Positions 43,307 through 52,649 of a stretch of 64,000 nucleotides of DNA are shown here, in pieces (positions within the stretch are counted from its first letter, which is position 1; the number at the start of each line of letters is the position of its first letter). The position numbers and the translations under genes are program-made. The notes under the pieces are model-generated. The model was not told the DNA's origin, ran no database searches, and saw nothing but the letters and a program-made list of their open reading frames with translations. The DNA comes from Reichenbachiella ulvae (GTDB taxonomy: Bacteria; Bacteroidota; Bacteroidia; Cytophagales; Cyclobacteriaceae), in NCBI RefSeq assembly GCF_025833875.1, contig NZ_JAOYOD010000001.1, forward strand, positions 4,473,501 through 4,537,500. The letters are read 5' to 3'.

Positions 43307-45589
43307 TTAGAATTCCATATTGTTGAATTCTTCTCCGATATCTACATTATTGACACCTAGAGAATCGGTTTCGGTATCTACGCCATTGTACCTGTCACAG
43401 TCTAACTCCACTCCCAAAGGTTGTGCGGGTTTTCTAAAGTATCCTTTTTGTACGCCGATCAAAGGGTCATCATAGACGTCCAACATGAATTTTTCCCAAA
43501 TCGGGCGAGCAGTTCTGGCTCCCTGACCCATGGCCCAGTTCTTAAAGTGCACATAGCGGCTTTCACCGCCTACCCATGCTCCGGCTACCAGATTGTGAGT
43601 TACTCCCATGAACCAACCGTCAGAGGCGTTTTGAGTGGTGCCAGTTTTGGCTCCTATGTCGTTGTTGCTTTTCACTTCCCAGGATAGGCCTCTACCGGTT
43701 CCTCCTGTTTCTTCTACCGCACCTTTTAGCATGTGCAGCATCAGATAAGCTGTCTTTTCACTTATGGCCTCTCTTCTTTTAGGAACAAAATCCTCAAGGA
43801 CTATTCCGTTTTTGTCTTCTATTCTCGTGATATAGTAAGGCTCAGTCCAGGTTCCTTGATTCACAAAAGTGGAGTAGGCACCTACTAATTCGTAAAGGGA
43901 GACATCTCCACCTGCACCGAGACACAGTGATGGGACGGCTGCTAATTCACTTTCTATTCCGCAGGCATGAGCCATATCAACAGCCGCTTGAGGGCTGATT
44001 TTTTGCATGATATTGGCAGTGATAGAATTGACCGATCTAGCCATGGCCTGACGAATGGTCATTGTTTCTCCAGAGTATGTGCCTTCTGCATTCTGAGGGG
44101 TCCAGCTTGGGTTTTCCTGATCTTCTAGTACCCAGGTAACCGGCGCATCCACTACTGGGTAGCACGGTGTATAACCTAAATCGATGGCGGCTGCATAGAC
44201 GAATGGTTTGAAGGTCGAACCCGGTTGTCTTTTACTCTGTTTTACGTGATCATATTTGAAATATTTATGATCAATACCGCCTACCCAGGCTTTGATGTGA
44301 CCTGTCTGCGGCTCCATAGCCATGAACCCTGCTTGCAGGAATTGATTGTAATATTTCAATGAATCAACCAAACTCATGGTGGTGTCAATTTCTCCTTGAT
44401 AGGAGAAAACAGTCATCTTTTTGGGTTCATTTAGATAGTATTCTAACGAATCAGAATCTTCACCATATTTGTCTCGCAATCGTCTGTAGTTAGGCGTTCG
44501 CTGGATGGTCATATCTACGAAATCCAATATTTCTTTTCCGTTTTTATCGATCCATGGAGCATCTCCTTGAAGGTGATTGTTGAAAATATATTGAAGAGTA
44601 TCCATATGGTCACGAACGGCCTGCTGTGCATATTCCTGCATGCGCTTGTCGATAGTAGTGTAGATTCTGAGGCCATCTGCAAAAAGATCATATCCATTTT
44701 CTTTGCACCATCTCATCAGATCCTGACGAATGACGAATTTGAAATAGGCAGGTCCTTCGTCTTGATCAGATACTTTGTATTGTAGCCCAAAATCTGAGAC
44801 TTTTAGACTGTCATAAGATACTCGATCAATTTTCCCGTATTTGAACAAGTTGTAAAGTACCTCTGTTCTTTTTGCCAATGCGTTTTCAGGATTTCGAACC
44901 GGGTTATATCGCGTTGGAGCATTGATTAGACTGACCAATATGGCAGCCTCCTTATAAGTAATTTCTGATGGGAGTTTATTGAAGAAAGTCTTTGAGGCAA
45001 CTTTGATTCCAAATGAGTTGTCACCGTACTCTATCGTGTTGAGGTACATGGCTAGAATTTCTTCCTTGGTATAGGAGGACTCTAGTTGAATGGCGATGAT
45101 CCACTCCTTGAGTTTAGTGATGATTTGACCAACCTTTCTGTTAGAATAAAGAGAACCCTGATTGTCAGTTGAAGTTCCATAAAGATTTTCTGCTAGCTGC
45201 ATAGTCAGCGTACTACCGCCCCCTTTGAATTGGAATGTCAGAATACCCGATGCGGCTCTTAACAGCCCTCTTAGGTCGATCCCGGCATGTTTGGTGAAGC
45301 GCATGTCCTCGGTAACCAATAAGGTAGTGATGAGTTCTTGTGACAGTTCGTTATACCCTACGGCTGTTCTGTTGTGTCTAAAATAACTACCTATCTGCTC
45401 TTCGCCATCGGCGTAATACAATATGGAAGTCAAGTCTTCTTCTGGTCTCTCCAGGCTTTTAAGACTAGGTAGACCACCAAACCAACCATTCCAGTCATTT
45501 TTAATGGCATAAATCGTGGAACATCCTCCTACAAAGGCTGCTAATACAATGGCCCAAACTACATAGATCAGTATTCTATAGATATTCAT
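43307..45589 (-). CDS. mrcA: PBP1A-type bifunctional peptidoglycan synthase
   Basis: The 760-residue protein has a short cytoplasmic start, one membrane helix (about 5-25) and a glycosyltransferase-51 domain with TEDMRFTKHAGIDLRGL and FKGGGSTLTMQLAENLY. A class A transpeptidase domain follows, with the RQPGSTFKPFVYAA (SxxK), ARSVNS (SxN) and AKTGTTQ (KTG) motifs. It polymerises and cross-links peptidoglycan. Start and stop overlap by 4 bp with sprE (the ATG of this gene lies in the last bases of sprE), a translational coupling. The symbol follows E. coli usage. Confidence 0.92.
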   Translation of the reverse strand: MNIYRILIYVVWAIVLAAFVGGCSTIYAIKNDWNGWFGGLPSLKSLERPEEDLTSILYYADGEEQIGSYFRHNRTAVGYNELSQELITTLLVTEDMRFTKHAGIDLRGLLRAASGILTFQFKGGGSTLTMQLAENLYGTSTDNQGSLYSNRKVGQIITKLKEWIIAIQLESSYTKEEILAMYLNTIEYGDNSFGIKVASKTFFNKLPSEITYKEAAILVSLINAPTRYNPVRNPENALAKRTEVLYNLFKYGKIDRVSYDSLKVSDFGLQYKVSDQDEGPAYFKFVIRQDLMRWCKENGYDLFADGLRIYTTIDKRMQEYAQQAVRDHMDTLQYIFNNHLQGDAPWIDKNGKEILDFVDMTIQRTPNYRRLRDKYGEDSDSLEYYLNEPKKMTVFSYQGEIDTTMSLVDSLKYYNQFLQAGFMAMEPQTGHIKAWVGGIDHKYFKYDHVKQSKRQPGSTFKPFVYAAAIDLGYTPCYPVVDAPVTWVLEDQENPSWTPQNAEGTYSGETMTIRQAMARSVNSITANIMQKISPQAAVDMAHACGIESELAAVPSLCLGAGGDVSLYELVGAYSTFVNQGTWTEPYYITRIEDKNGIVLEDFVPKRREAISEKTAYLMLHMLKGAVEETGGTGRGLSWEVKSNNDIGAKTGTTQNASDGWFMGVTHNLVAGAWVGGESRYVHFKNWAMGQGARTARPIWEKFMLDVYDDPLIGVQKGYFRKPAQPLGVELDCDRYNGVDTETDSLGVNNVDIGEEFNNMEF

Positions 45590-48228
45590 TTTGAGGGATA
45601 GTTTTTGCTATAAAAGGTGAGGTAGGTGTCTAATTCTTTGGTTTGATAGAAAATGTTGAAATTCTCTTTCGTGATTACGAAATTATAGAATTTGCCACTC
45701 TTATTTATTTTTTCACTTGGCTTTTGCTCGTCTACGATTTCATTGAATTCAACTGCATCAGATTTGTTAGCAAATTCCGAAAGTAGTATGAGTGAATATT
45801 TTTCGTCCAGTATGAGATTACCCACACTCACCTCCATTTGGTTTTTTTCTATCAGGTCTTTGAAATATACCGGTAGTTTTTCTGAAAGCTCCTGATCCGT
45901 TTCATATACAAATACGAAGAAGTGGGTTTGGTCAAAGTTCTTTACAAACTTAGCTCTTGAACTATTCACAAGGTTGATTTGGAATTGCTCAGAGGCGTGA
46001 ACCAGTGAGTCTACATAAGGGACTAATTCACTCTCAGAATACTCTTTCAAGAAATTGTTCAGCTCATATTCGTATTGATAAACCGATTCAGATTTACCAT
46101 GAACGATGATTTTGAGCAAATTCATATTATCGACAAAATCATTGTCTGGATATTTAGCCAAGCCATCGTTGATCAGCGTAAGAGCTTCTTCATAATTGCC
46201 TAATCTATATTGCGAATAAGCATCCTTATAAATTAATTGAAGCTTCTCACTGGCTATCTGCGATTCTGCTTTATAGTTTGGATTGATAATCAACTTGGCG
46301 TAAATACTTTCTGGTGCCTTATTCAATAGTTCACTTTTATAGAAATTGGATTGAGTCATATTGCCTACATCCTGACATATCAGATAAAGCAAATACCATA
46401 CCTCATGTAAATATTCAGTTTCAGGGAACCTTCTGATCAGTTCTTTAAAAGTGTCAATGGCATTTTGCTGTTCCTCAAGATCAAAATTATATATGTTTCC
46501 CAGCTGATAGGTGGCTTCTTCTATTTCATCAAGGAGTACCTTTTGCTCTTCAGCTGTTTTAGGGATGGAGGCGATTAGTTCACTTTTGTCGATTTTAAAC
46601 TCAGAATCGGAATTTTCACCTTCTTTATCTGGAGGATTTACGTTGGCTGTTTGTGTCTCATTAGATTGATTGTCAATGTCTTCAGAAAGGTTGGCTGGTT
46701 TGCTGGATCTTCTCCAATTATCCTCTAATGGTCGGTCTCCCCAAGCTTGACGGAATTGAGCACGACCTTTTGAAACGGCACTTGGATTATAGAAATACCA
46801 TAAAGTTCCTTCATAATTAGAACTACCAAAATTATGTTCGCTCTGATTACCAAATGGATCGTTCATTTGCTGAGAGGCCAGTGCTGCCTGTTGTCTTTGT
46901 CTTTTTTTCTCTTGTTCCTGACGTTCTTTTTCAGCCGCTTCTTCCCTGGCAATGTATTCGTCCAGGAATAGGTCTAACTCTGCGTCATTCATCCCTGCGA
47001 GATTGATCAAACTGTCGTTGGTGTGGATGATGTCCAGTTGGGTCACGAAATTTTCCAGTACTTTTTGACGTGTCTCTATGGCTTCATACTCTTCTTCGTC
47101 ACGTGGAAGCACACTCATCGTACTGTCATAGTACAGTTTGGCAGTTTCGTATTCTGCCAGACTATCGTAGTAGATTTTTCCTAGCTCCCAATAGCTATGT
47201 GCCTTTTGACGATTGTTGCTCACACTGGATCTGATCGAAAGGTTATAATAGTCCATGCCTAATTCCAGATTGTTGTGGCGTACTTCGAACTTGGCCATTT
47301 CGTAATAGATCTTGTCTTTGTACTCCAGATTTTTTCTGTCCTTTAGTAGCTTTCTAAAGTACTTCCTGACTTTTTTGATATCCGTATTTTTAGTCAGACG
47401 GCTTACTTGCGCCATGTTCAATTTGGTATAAAATGACAGTTCGTACGGAGGATTGTTTTTGAGCGCTTCTTTGTAATAATTATAAGCCTCTGCCTCGAAC
47501 CCTAAAGACTGATAAGTTTGACCAATGATGAAGTTGATACGGGAGGCCTCTTTTCCATCTGTCATCAGCGGTACTGCCTGGGTCAGGTTTTGCACCATAT
47601 TGTCCAGATCTTCCCTCACTTGATAATAATAACCCCTTGTCAAATAAAGATCAGTCAGGTTTTTTCGATTGAGGGCTTGACGTTTTAAGTAATCTGACAC
47701 GGCAATGGCATTGTTCAGTTCGTTTACTTCTATGTAGGCCCGCATGAGATCGACTAGCGCTTCGTGCTTTTCATTGTCTCCTTTTCCTTTCGTATTTACA
47801 TATTTGAAAGTTTCAATAGCATTGGCATAATCCAAACTATAAAAACGGGCTTTACCTACTAATATATAAGCATTATCTTCCCAACTGGAGCCCTTGTGAA
47901 TCTGGATAGCCAGGGAGGCTTTTTCTATACAATGCTCGATTTTCTCGTTATAAGATTGGGCAAGCACAGAATCGAAAGGAGGAAAGATGGGTAAGGTCAA
48001 ATTGTAATTCCACTCGTAACTGTCGTGAATCGTTTCTTCAATGGATTTGATGTCTTCCTTAGCAATATAATAGGCGTTGTAGTGGGCGGTGGTATTGTGA
48101 TAGGCATTGCTGAAGACATTGTTTCGCTCTGGTGCACAGGCGAAGAAAAGAATGCAGCAGGATATTATAATTAAGAAGACGGATTTGTTCAATGCTTTAT
48201 AATCTAATGGACTATCACTCTGGTGCAA
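45586..48228 (-). CDS. sprE: T9SS/gliding TPR lipoprotein SprE/PorW
   Basis: The 880-residue protein has a lipobox (LFFACAPE, C31) and a long series of TPR-like repeats. The start segment ACAPERNNVFSNAYHNTTAH and the tail with coiled-coil AAEKERQEQEKKRQRQQAAL in the middle match SprE/PorW. A TTG at 48192 gives a shorter, better-looking signal (NKSVFLIIISCCILFF); this start is uncertain. The protein bridges T9SS parts in the outer membrane. It is the first gene of an operon with PBP1A-type and uvrC genes, 4 bp overlapping the former. Confidence 0.87.
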   Translation of the reverse strand: MHQSDSPLDYKALNKSVFLIIISCCILFFACAPERNNVFSNAYHNTTAHYNAYYIAKEDIKSIEETIHDSYEWNYNLTLPIFPPFDSVLAQSYNEKIEHCIEKASLAIQIHKGSSWEDNAYILVGKARFYSLDYANAIETFKYVNTKGKGDNEKHEALVDLMRAYIEVNELNNAIAVSDYLKRQALNRKNLTDLYLTRGYYYQVREDLDNMVQNLTQAVPLMTDGKEASRINFIIGQTYQSLGFEAEAYNYYKEALKNNPPYELSFYTKLNMAQVSRLTKNTDIKKVRKYFRKLLKDRKNLEYKDKIYYEMAKFEVRHNNLELGMDYYNLSIRSSVSNNRQKAHSYWELGKIYYDSLAEYETAKLYYDSTMSVLPRDEEEYEAIETRQKVLENFVTQLDIIHTNDSLINLAGMNDAELDLFLDEYIAREEAAEKERQEQEKKRQRQQAALASQQMNDPFGNQSEHNFGSSNYEGTLWYFYNPSAVSKGRAQFRQAWGDRPLEDNWRRSSKPANLSEDIDNQSNETQTANVNPPDKEGENSDSEFKIDKSELIASIPKTAEEQKVLLDEIEEATYQLGNIYNFDLEEQQNAIDTFKELIRRFPETEYLHEVWYLLYLICQDVGNMTQSNFYKSELLNKAPESIYAKLIINPNYKAESQIASEKLQLIYKDAYSQYRLGNYEEALTLINDGLAKYPDNDFVDNMNLLKIIVHGKSESVYQYEYELNNFLKEYSESELVPYVDSLVHASEQFQINLVNSSRAKFVKNFDQTHFFVFVYETDQELSEKLPVYFKDLIEKNQMEVSVGNLILDEKYSLILLSEFANKSDAVEFNEIVDEQKPSEKINKSGKFYNFVITKENFNIFYQTKELDTYLTFYSKNYPSK

Positions 48229-48298
48229 TTAATATAAGATTGCAATACTAAGTATCTATTAATATATATTTTTACCGCAAATTAATAAGTACAGCTAA

Positions 48299-49168
48299 TT
48301 GGAAAACAAAAAAACCTTATCAAATCGACTTACTACTAAGTACTTGCTCATTGTAAGGAATGAGGAAAACTTCGCTGAGAAGACAACCTACTCGTTTACC
48401 TATGCAAAGATCATACTTTTTATAGTTACCCTTTTTTTGGTGCTGTCGGTTATTAGTTTTTATCTCATGACGACACTTTTAGAAAAGTGGTTTGATCCCA
48501 GATATGCACAGCTTCAGGCGACTCGCGATGTGATTGAGTTGTCTATGAAGGTGGATTCATTGGAAATCGAAGTAGACAAAAAAGAGCAGTTCATTGCCAA
48601 TGTAAAAAAAATAATCAGTGGTGAAGATGATCAATTTGATCAGGTAGAAGGCTCTGAAAATATTGAGTCTGGTGAGATCAAAGAGATTGTGAGATCAGAT
48701 GAAAAAATAAATCCTATTGATTCCCAGTTTAGAAAAGAATTTGAGAATCGAGATGTTGAATTGCCGACGGCTTCATCTGCACTGTCTCAAGAACTGCAGG
48801 ATTTTTATCTCTTCAAGCCTGTGGACGGTATCATTTCGGATGGTTTTGATCCACAGGAGGATCATTTAGCCATAGATATTGTGGCCAAGCAGGATGAGCC
48901 GATTAAGGCGGTCGCAGACGGTACCGTTGTGTTTTCGTCGTGGACGCAAGATTCAGGATATGTCATTGCGATACAACATCGCGGGAATTTGATTTCGATG
49001 TATAAGCACAATTCGGAATTGTTTAAAAAGGTTGGTAATTTTGTAACCGCGGGAGAGGTCATATCCATTATAGGTAATACTGGAGAGCTGACATCAGGGC
49101 CTCATTTGCATTTTGAACTGTGGTACGATGGAAACCCCATCGACCCGGAGGAATTCATTAGATTTTAA
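48299..49168 (+). CDS. M23-family cell-wall metallopeptidase with one membrane helix
   Basis: The 289-residue protein starts at TTG 48299 (no upstream ATG in frame). It has a cytoplasmic N-terminus, one membrane helix (about 35-56), a coiled-coil region and a C-terminal LytM domain. Zinc-binding residues look intact: HLAID (H-x3-D) and GPHLHFEL (HxH). It hydrolyses peptidoglycan cross-bridges or is a regulator of such enzymes. It stands 11 bp before the bactofilin gene, a common pair in which bactofilin scaffolds the peptidase. Confidence 0.85.
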   Translation: MENKKTLSNRLTTKYLLIVRNEENFAEKTTYSFTYAKIILFIVTLFLVLSVISFYLMTTLLEKWFDPRYAQLQATRDVIELSMKVDSLEIEVDKKEQFIANVKKIISGEDDQFDQVEGSENIESGEIKEIVRSDEKINPIDSQFRKEFENRDVELPTASSALSQELQDFYLFKPVDGIISDGFDPQEDHLAIDIVAKQDEPIKAVADGTVVFSSWTQDSGYVIAIQHRGNLISMYKHNSELFKKVGNFVTAGEVISIIGNTGELTSGPHLHFELWYDGNPIDPEEFIRF

Positions 49169-49179
49169 ATCCATTTGTT

Positions 49180-49605
49180 ATGTTTTCAAACAAGCAAGAA
49201 ATGAAAGACGAACAAGAATTGAGTAATTCCAGTAATATTATCGGCAAAGGGACAGTGCTAACAGGGGACATCGAGACCTATGGCAATATTCGTGTAGAAG
49301 GTAAGATCATCGGAAACATCAAGACTAAGTCTAAAGCGGCATGTGGCCATTCTTCTCATATCGAAGGAAATATCCTGGCTCAAAATGCCGAGATAGCCGG
49401 CAATGTGTCAGGTAAGGTAGAGGTATCTGAACTTTTAATTTTAAAGCCATCTGCAGTGATAAGTGGTGACATTATCACCAACAAACTGATCGTCGAGTCA
49501 GGAGCTACCTTCAATGGAGGATGTAAAATGGGCGTTACGATCAAAGAAATCAGAATTGGTGACAAAGCAGCAGAAGGGAAATCTCCCATCAGAAAAGCCG
49601 AATAA
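49180..49605 (+). CDS. Bactofilin (polymer-forming cytoskeletal protein)
   Basis: The 141-residue protein has the bactofilin beta-helix: IIGKGTVLTGDIETYGNIRV followed by repeated IxGNI-type turns (EGKIIGNIKTKSK, EGNILAQN, IAGNVSGK, ISGDIIT). Disordered ends flank the domain, as usual. Bactofilins form membrane-associated filaments and often work with M23 peptidases in cell-wall remodelling. It overlaps the next gene's frame at its 3' end and is the second gene of the M23-bactofilin-ATP synthase run. Confidence 0.88.
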   Translation: MFSNKQEMKDEQELSNSSNIIGKGTVLTGDIETYGNIRVEGKIIGNIKTKSKAACGHSSHIEGNILAQNAEIAGNVSGKVEVSELLILKPSAVISGDIITNKLIVESGATFNGGCKMGVTIKEIRIGDKAAEGKSPIRKAE

Positions 49606-49801
49606 GAAACCTGCTTACAATTATTTAAGATATTCTGGGCTAGCATTCGAAATGCTAGCCTTTATATTATTAGGTGTTTGGGGAGGTATCAAAATAGACG
49701 AATGGCTGGAATTGAAATATCCTATTTTCACCATTTTCTTATCTATGGGAGGAGTGACATCCTCACTTATTTATTTGATCAGAAAATTACCAAAAGAGTA
49801 A
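49559..49801 (+). CDS. AtpZ/AtpI-like Fo assembly membrane protein
   Basis: The frame is open from ATG 49514, deep inside bactofilin; a GTG at 49559 or TTG at 49556 gives a more typical short start and is used here. The 80-residue product has two hydrophobic segments (LAFEMLAFILLGVWGG and YPIFTIFLSMGGVTSSLIYL) and the family's short hairpin layout. AtpZ-like proteins precede atp operons and act in Fo assembly or ion (possibly Ca2+/Mg2+) transport. It is followed by a second membrane protein and atpB within 2 and 386 bp. Confidence 0.72.
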   Translation: MTKQQKGNLPSEKPNKKPAYNYLRYSGLAFEMLAFILLGVWGGIKIDEWLELKYPIFTIFLSMGGVTSSLIYLIRKLPKE

Positions 49802-49802
49802 C

Positions 49803-50180
49803 ATGACACGAGGCTTGATTCGTATTTCAGTTTTTTCAATTTTCCTTTTAGGGGTAGACCAGCTGCTACGGCTCTGGGTAGGGCCAGGGATTTTGCATGG
49901 TTACCTGCATTGGATTATCGTTTTCTTTTGGGTGGTCAGCTTGGGTATTCATGTTTTGTCAGAGGTAGCGCAGCGAACTTTGGATATGGATAAGACCCTG
50001 GTTTTGCTTGGTGCAGTGACTGCCAGGCTGCTCATTGCCATCTTTGCGATGGTCACTGTAGCTCTCATTGGGATTGCCGACCGTAGCTTGTTCATAATCA
50101 ACTTTGCGGTGCTCTATTTGTGTTACTTAGTGTTTGAAATCAGTAGTGTATTGTCTAACTTGCGCTCGAATTTGAAGTAA
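49803..50180 (+). CDS. Four-TM protein of the ATP synthase operon
   Basis: The 125-residue protein is nearly all membrane helices (about 8-22, 35-53, 65-84, 92-113). It lies 1 bp after the AtpZ-like gene and 6 bp before atpB. Its position and size fit the Bacteroidota counterpart of AtpI-like assembly factor, but the sequence is not one I can assign. It should be co-translated with the operon. Confidence 0.65.
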   Translation: MTRGLIRISVFSIFLLGVDQLLRLWVGPGILHGYLHWIIVFFWVVSLGIHVLSEVAQRTLDMDKTLVLLGAVTARLLIAIFAMVTVALIGIADRSLFIINFAVLYLCYLVFEISSVLSNLRSNLK

Positions 50181-50186
50181 GGGTAA

Positions 50187-51206
50187 ATGAAGAATATAAT
50201 AGCTGTTTCTAAGCTACTAAAAGTCAAAGTATTAGCTTTATTATTACTGTTAGTTACATCTACGGGTGTTTTTGCCGCAGAAGGAGGGGAAGGAGAGGCT
50301 TTCGATCCGGGTGCGATGATTACGCATCACATAGTAGATGATTACATCTGGCATTTCTTCGATGGACACTATGGTACTTTGTATTTGCCGGTTATTCTTT
50401 ATACCGACAATGGTTTAGAGATTTTTTCTTCATCGAATTTTTACGACGAAGAGCACAATTTGGTTGAGTACAATGGTTACAAACTGGAGCATGGTCATAT
50501 TGCAGCTTTAGATGGTAGCCATCCTTTAGATTTCTCAATCACCAAGAATGTAGCGTCTTTATTCTTAAGTGCGTTTTTGTTATTAGCAGTCTTCTTCACT
50601 GTGGCAAAAGGGTACAAGAATCCAAAAAGAGCGCCAAAAGGCATTCAGTCATTTTTTGAGCCTATCATCATTTTCATTCGTGACGAAATCGCAATTCCTA
50701 ACATTGGAGAGAAGCAGCACAGAAGGTTTCTACCTTTCTTGTTGACATTGTTCTTCTTCATCTGGTTCAACAACCTGTTAGGTCTGATGCCTGGGGGTGC
50801 TAACCTGACAGGAAACATCTCAGTGACTTTCGTATTGGCATTCATCGTATTGCTGATCACACTATTCAGTACTAAGAAATATTACTGGAAGCACATATTT
50901 GCAACTCCGGGTGTGCCCTGGCCAGTATTGATTATTCTTATCCCAATCGAGTTGGTAGGGATATTGACGAAACCATTCTCATTGATGGTCAGACTTTTTG
51001 CCAATATCACGGCGGGTCACATTATCATCTTGAGTTTGTTTAGCTTGATTTTCATATTCGAGAGTATGGCAGTAGCACCTGTGAGTGTAGCTTTTGCGAT
51101 CTTTATGAACTTCTTGGAGCTATTTGTTGCACTTCTTCAAGCCTATGTCTTCACACTACTAAGTGCGATGTACTTTGGGGCTGCAGTAGAAGAAGCGCAC
51201 CACTAA
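50187..51206 (+). CDS. atpB: ATP synthase Fo subunit a
   Basis: The 339-residue protein has a signal-like N-terminus (ending TGVFAAEGGEGEAF), a periplasmic extension of about 110 residues rich in His, and the subunit-a fold. The essential arginine sits in the KPFSLMVRLFANITAGH segment. The long N-terminal extension is a Bacteroidota feature. It provides the proton path with subunit c. The order a-c-b-delta-alpha-gamma follows. Confidence 0.92.
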   Translation: MKNIIAVSKLLKVKVLALLLLLVTSTGVFAAEGGEGEAFDPGAMITHHIVDDYIWHFFDGHYGTLYLPVILYTDNGLEIFSSSNFYDEEHNLVEYNGYKLEHGHIAALDGSHPLDFSITKNVASLFLSAFLLLAVFFTVAKGYKNPKRAPKGIQSFFEPIIIFIRDEIAIPNIGEKQHRRFLPFLLTLFFFIWFNNLLGLMPGGANLTGNISVTFVLAFIVLLITLFSTKKYYWKHIFATPGVPWPVLIILIPIELVGILTKPFSLMVRLFANITAGHIIILSLFSLIFIFESMAVAPVSVAFAIFMNFLELFVALLQAYVFTLLSAMYFGAAVEEAHH

Positions 51207-51220
51207 GATTGAATGTTTAA

Positions 51221-51481
<261 letters not shown>

Positions 51482-51491
51482 AAAGCATGAT

Positions 51492-51520
51492 AAGTCTTCC
51501 CGGGTTAGCCGGGAAGACTT
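51492..51520 (+). terminator. Hairpin between atpE and atpF
   Basis: A 12-bp perfect stem (AAGTCTTCCCGG at 51492-51503, complement at 51509-51520) with loop GTTAG. No long T run follows it at once, so it may be a stabilising or attenuating structure that raises c over b, rather than a full terminator. Confidence 0.6.
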
Positions 51521-51554
51521 TCAATTTTAGAATCATAAAATTAGATATAAAGAA

Positions 51555-52049
51555 ATGGAATTAGTTACTCCAGGTATAGGGTTAATTTTTTGGCAGACGA
51601 TTACTTTCCTTATCGTATTGGGCTTGTTGGCCGCATTCGTTTGGAGACCGATCACTGATGCATTGAGAGCACGCGAAGGTTTCATCGCTGATTCTCTGGA
51701 TGCTGCAGAAAATGCAAAGAAAGAAATCTCACAACTCAAGGCAGACAACGAATACCTTCTTCAGGAGGCTAGAGCCGAGAGAGACAAAATACTAGCTGCT
51801 GCTAATGATGCCGCTAAGAAGATCAAGGAAGAAGCAAAAGAAGAGACAGCTAAAATCACAGCCAAAATGACTGAGGATGCACGTGCTTTGATCAATTCTG
51901 AAAAGAATGCTGCTTTGTCCGAGGTGAAGGACTTGGTTGCTTCGCTATCTCTTGATATTGCAGAAAAGATATTGAGAAAAAATCTGGAAGATAAGAAAGC
52001 GCAGGAAACCCTGGTGCAGGAATTGATTAAGGACATCAAAGTAAGCTAA
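51555..52049 (+). CDS. atpF: ATP synthase Fo subunit b
   Basis: The 164-residue protein has an N-terminal membrane helix (MELVTPGIGLIFWQTITFLI) and a long charged coiled-coil (KEISQLKADNEYLLQEARAE) of the peripheral stalk. It starts 34 bp after the hairpin and 2 bp before atpH, so translational coupling is likely. Confidence 0.9.
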   Translation: MELVTPGIGLIFWQTITFLIVLGLLAAFVWRPITDALRAREGFIADSLDAAENAKKEISQLKADNEYLLQEARAERDKILAAANDAAKKIKEEAKEETAKITAKMTEDARALINSEKNAALSEVKDLVASLSLDIAEKILRKNLEDKKAQETLVQELIKDIKVS

Positions 52050-52050
52050 T

Positions 52051-52608
52051 ATGTCAGAGCACAGAATAGCCACGAGATATGCCAAATCCCTGCTGGAGCT
52101 AGCTTCTGAAAAGGGAATCCTCGAAGAGATCGCAAAGGACATGGAAAGCTTTACTGCTGTCTGCAAGGAGAGCCGCGACCTGTTCTTGATGATCAAAAAT
52201 CCTATCGTGGTTCACGGCAAGAAACTAACCATTTTGGAAAAGATATTTCAAGGTAAAGTCAATGAGATGACTTTGGCATTTTTTAAACTTTTGACTCGCA
52301 AGAAGAGAGAAAGCTATTTGCCAGAAGTTGCCAAGGCATTTACTGAGCTATACTACGAGCACAAAGGAATAATTGAGTCTACTATTACTACAGTAGCTCC
52401 TATTTCTGCTGATATCAGAAAAGAAGTAGAAGCTATCGTGAAGAAGATCACTAACAAAGAAGTAGTGCTCACCGAAAAAATCAACGAAGACCTCATTGGA
52501 GGGTTCGTATTGAAGATTGGTGACAGACAGATCGATTATAGTATCAGTAGCAAACTAAGAGAGCTGAAATTGAAATTCAGCCAAAGAAATTTTGTAAGTC
52601 AAGCCTGA
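52051..52608 (+). CDS. atpH: ATP synthase F1 subunit delta
   Basis: The 185-residue protein has the OSCP/delta fold: HRIATRYAKSLLELASEKGI at the start and LIGGFVLKIGDRQIDYSISS near the end. It links F1 to subunit b. Length is normal. It lies 1 bp after atpF and 41 bp before atpA. Confidence 0.92.
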   Translation: MSEHRIATRYAKSLLELASEKGILEEIAKDMESFTAVCKESRDLFLMIKNPIVVHGKKLTILEKIFQGKVNEMTLAFFKLLTRKKRESYLPEVAKAFTELYYEHKGIIESTITTVAPISADIRKEVEAIVKKITNKEVVLTEKINEDLIGGFVLKIGDRQIDYSISSKLRELKLKFSQRNFVSQA

Positions 52609-52649
52609 TTGGGCCCAAATAATAGAAGAATAATAAACGTATTAATACA

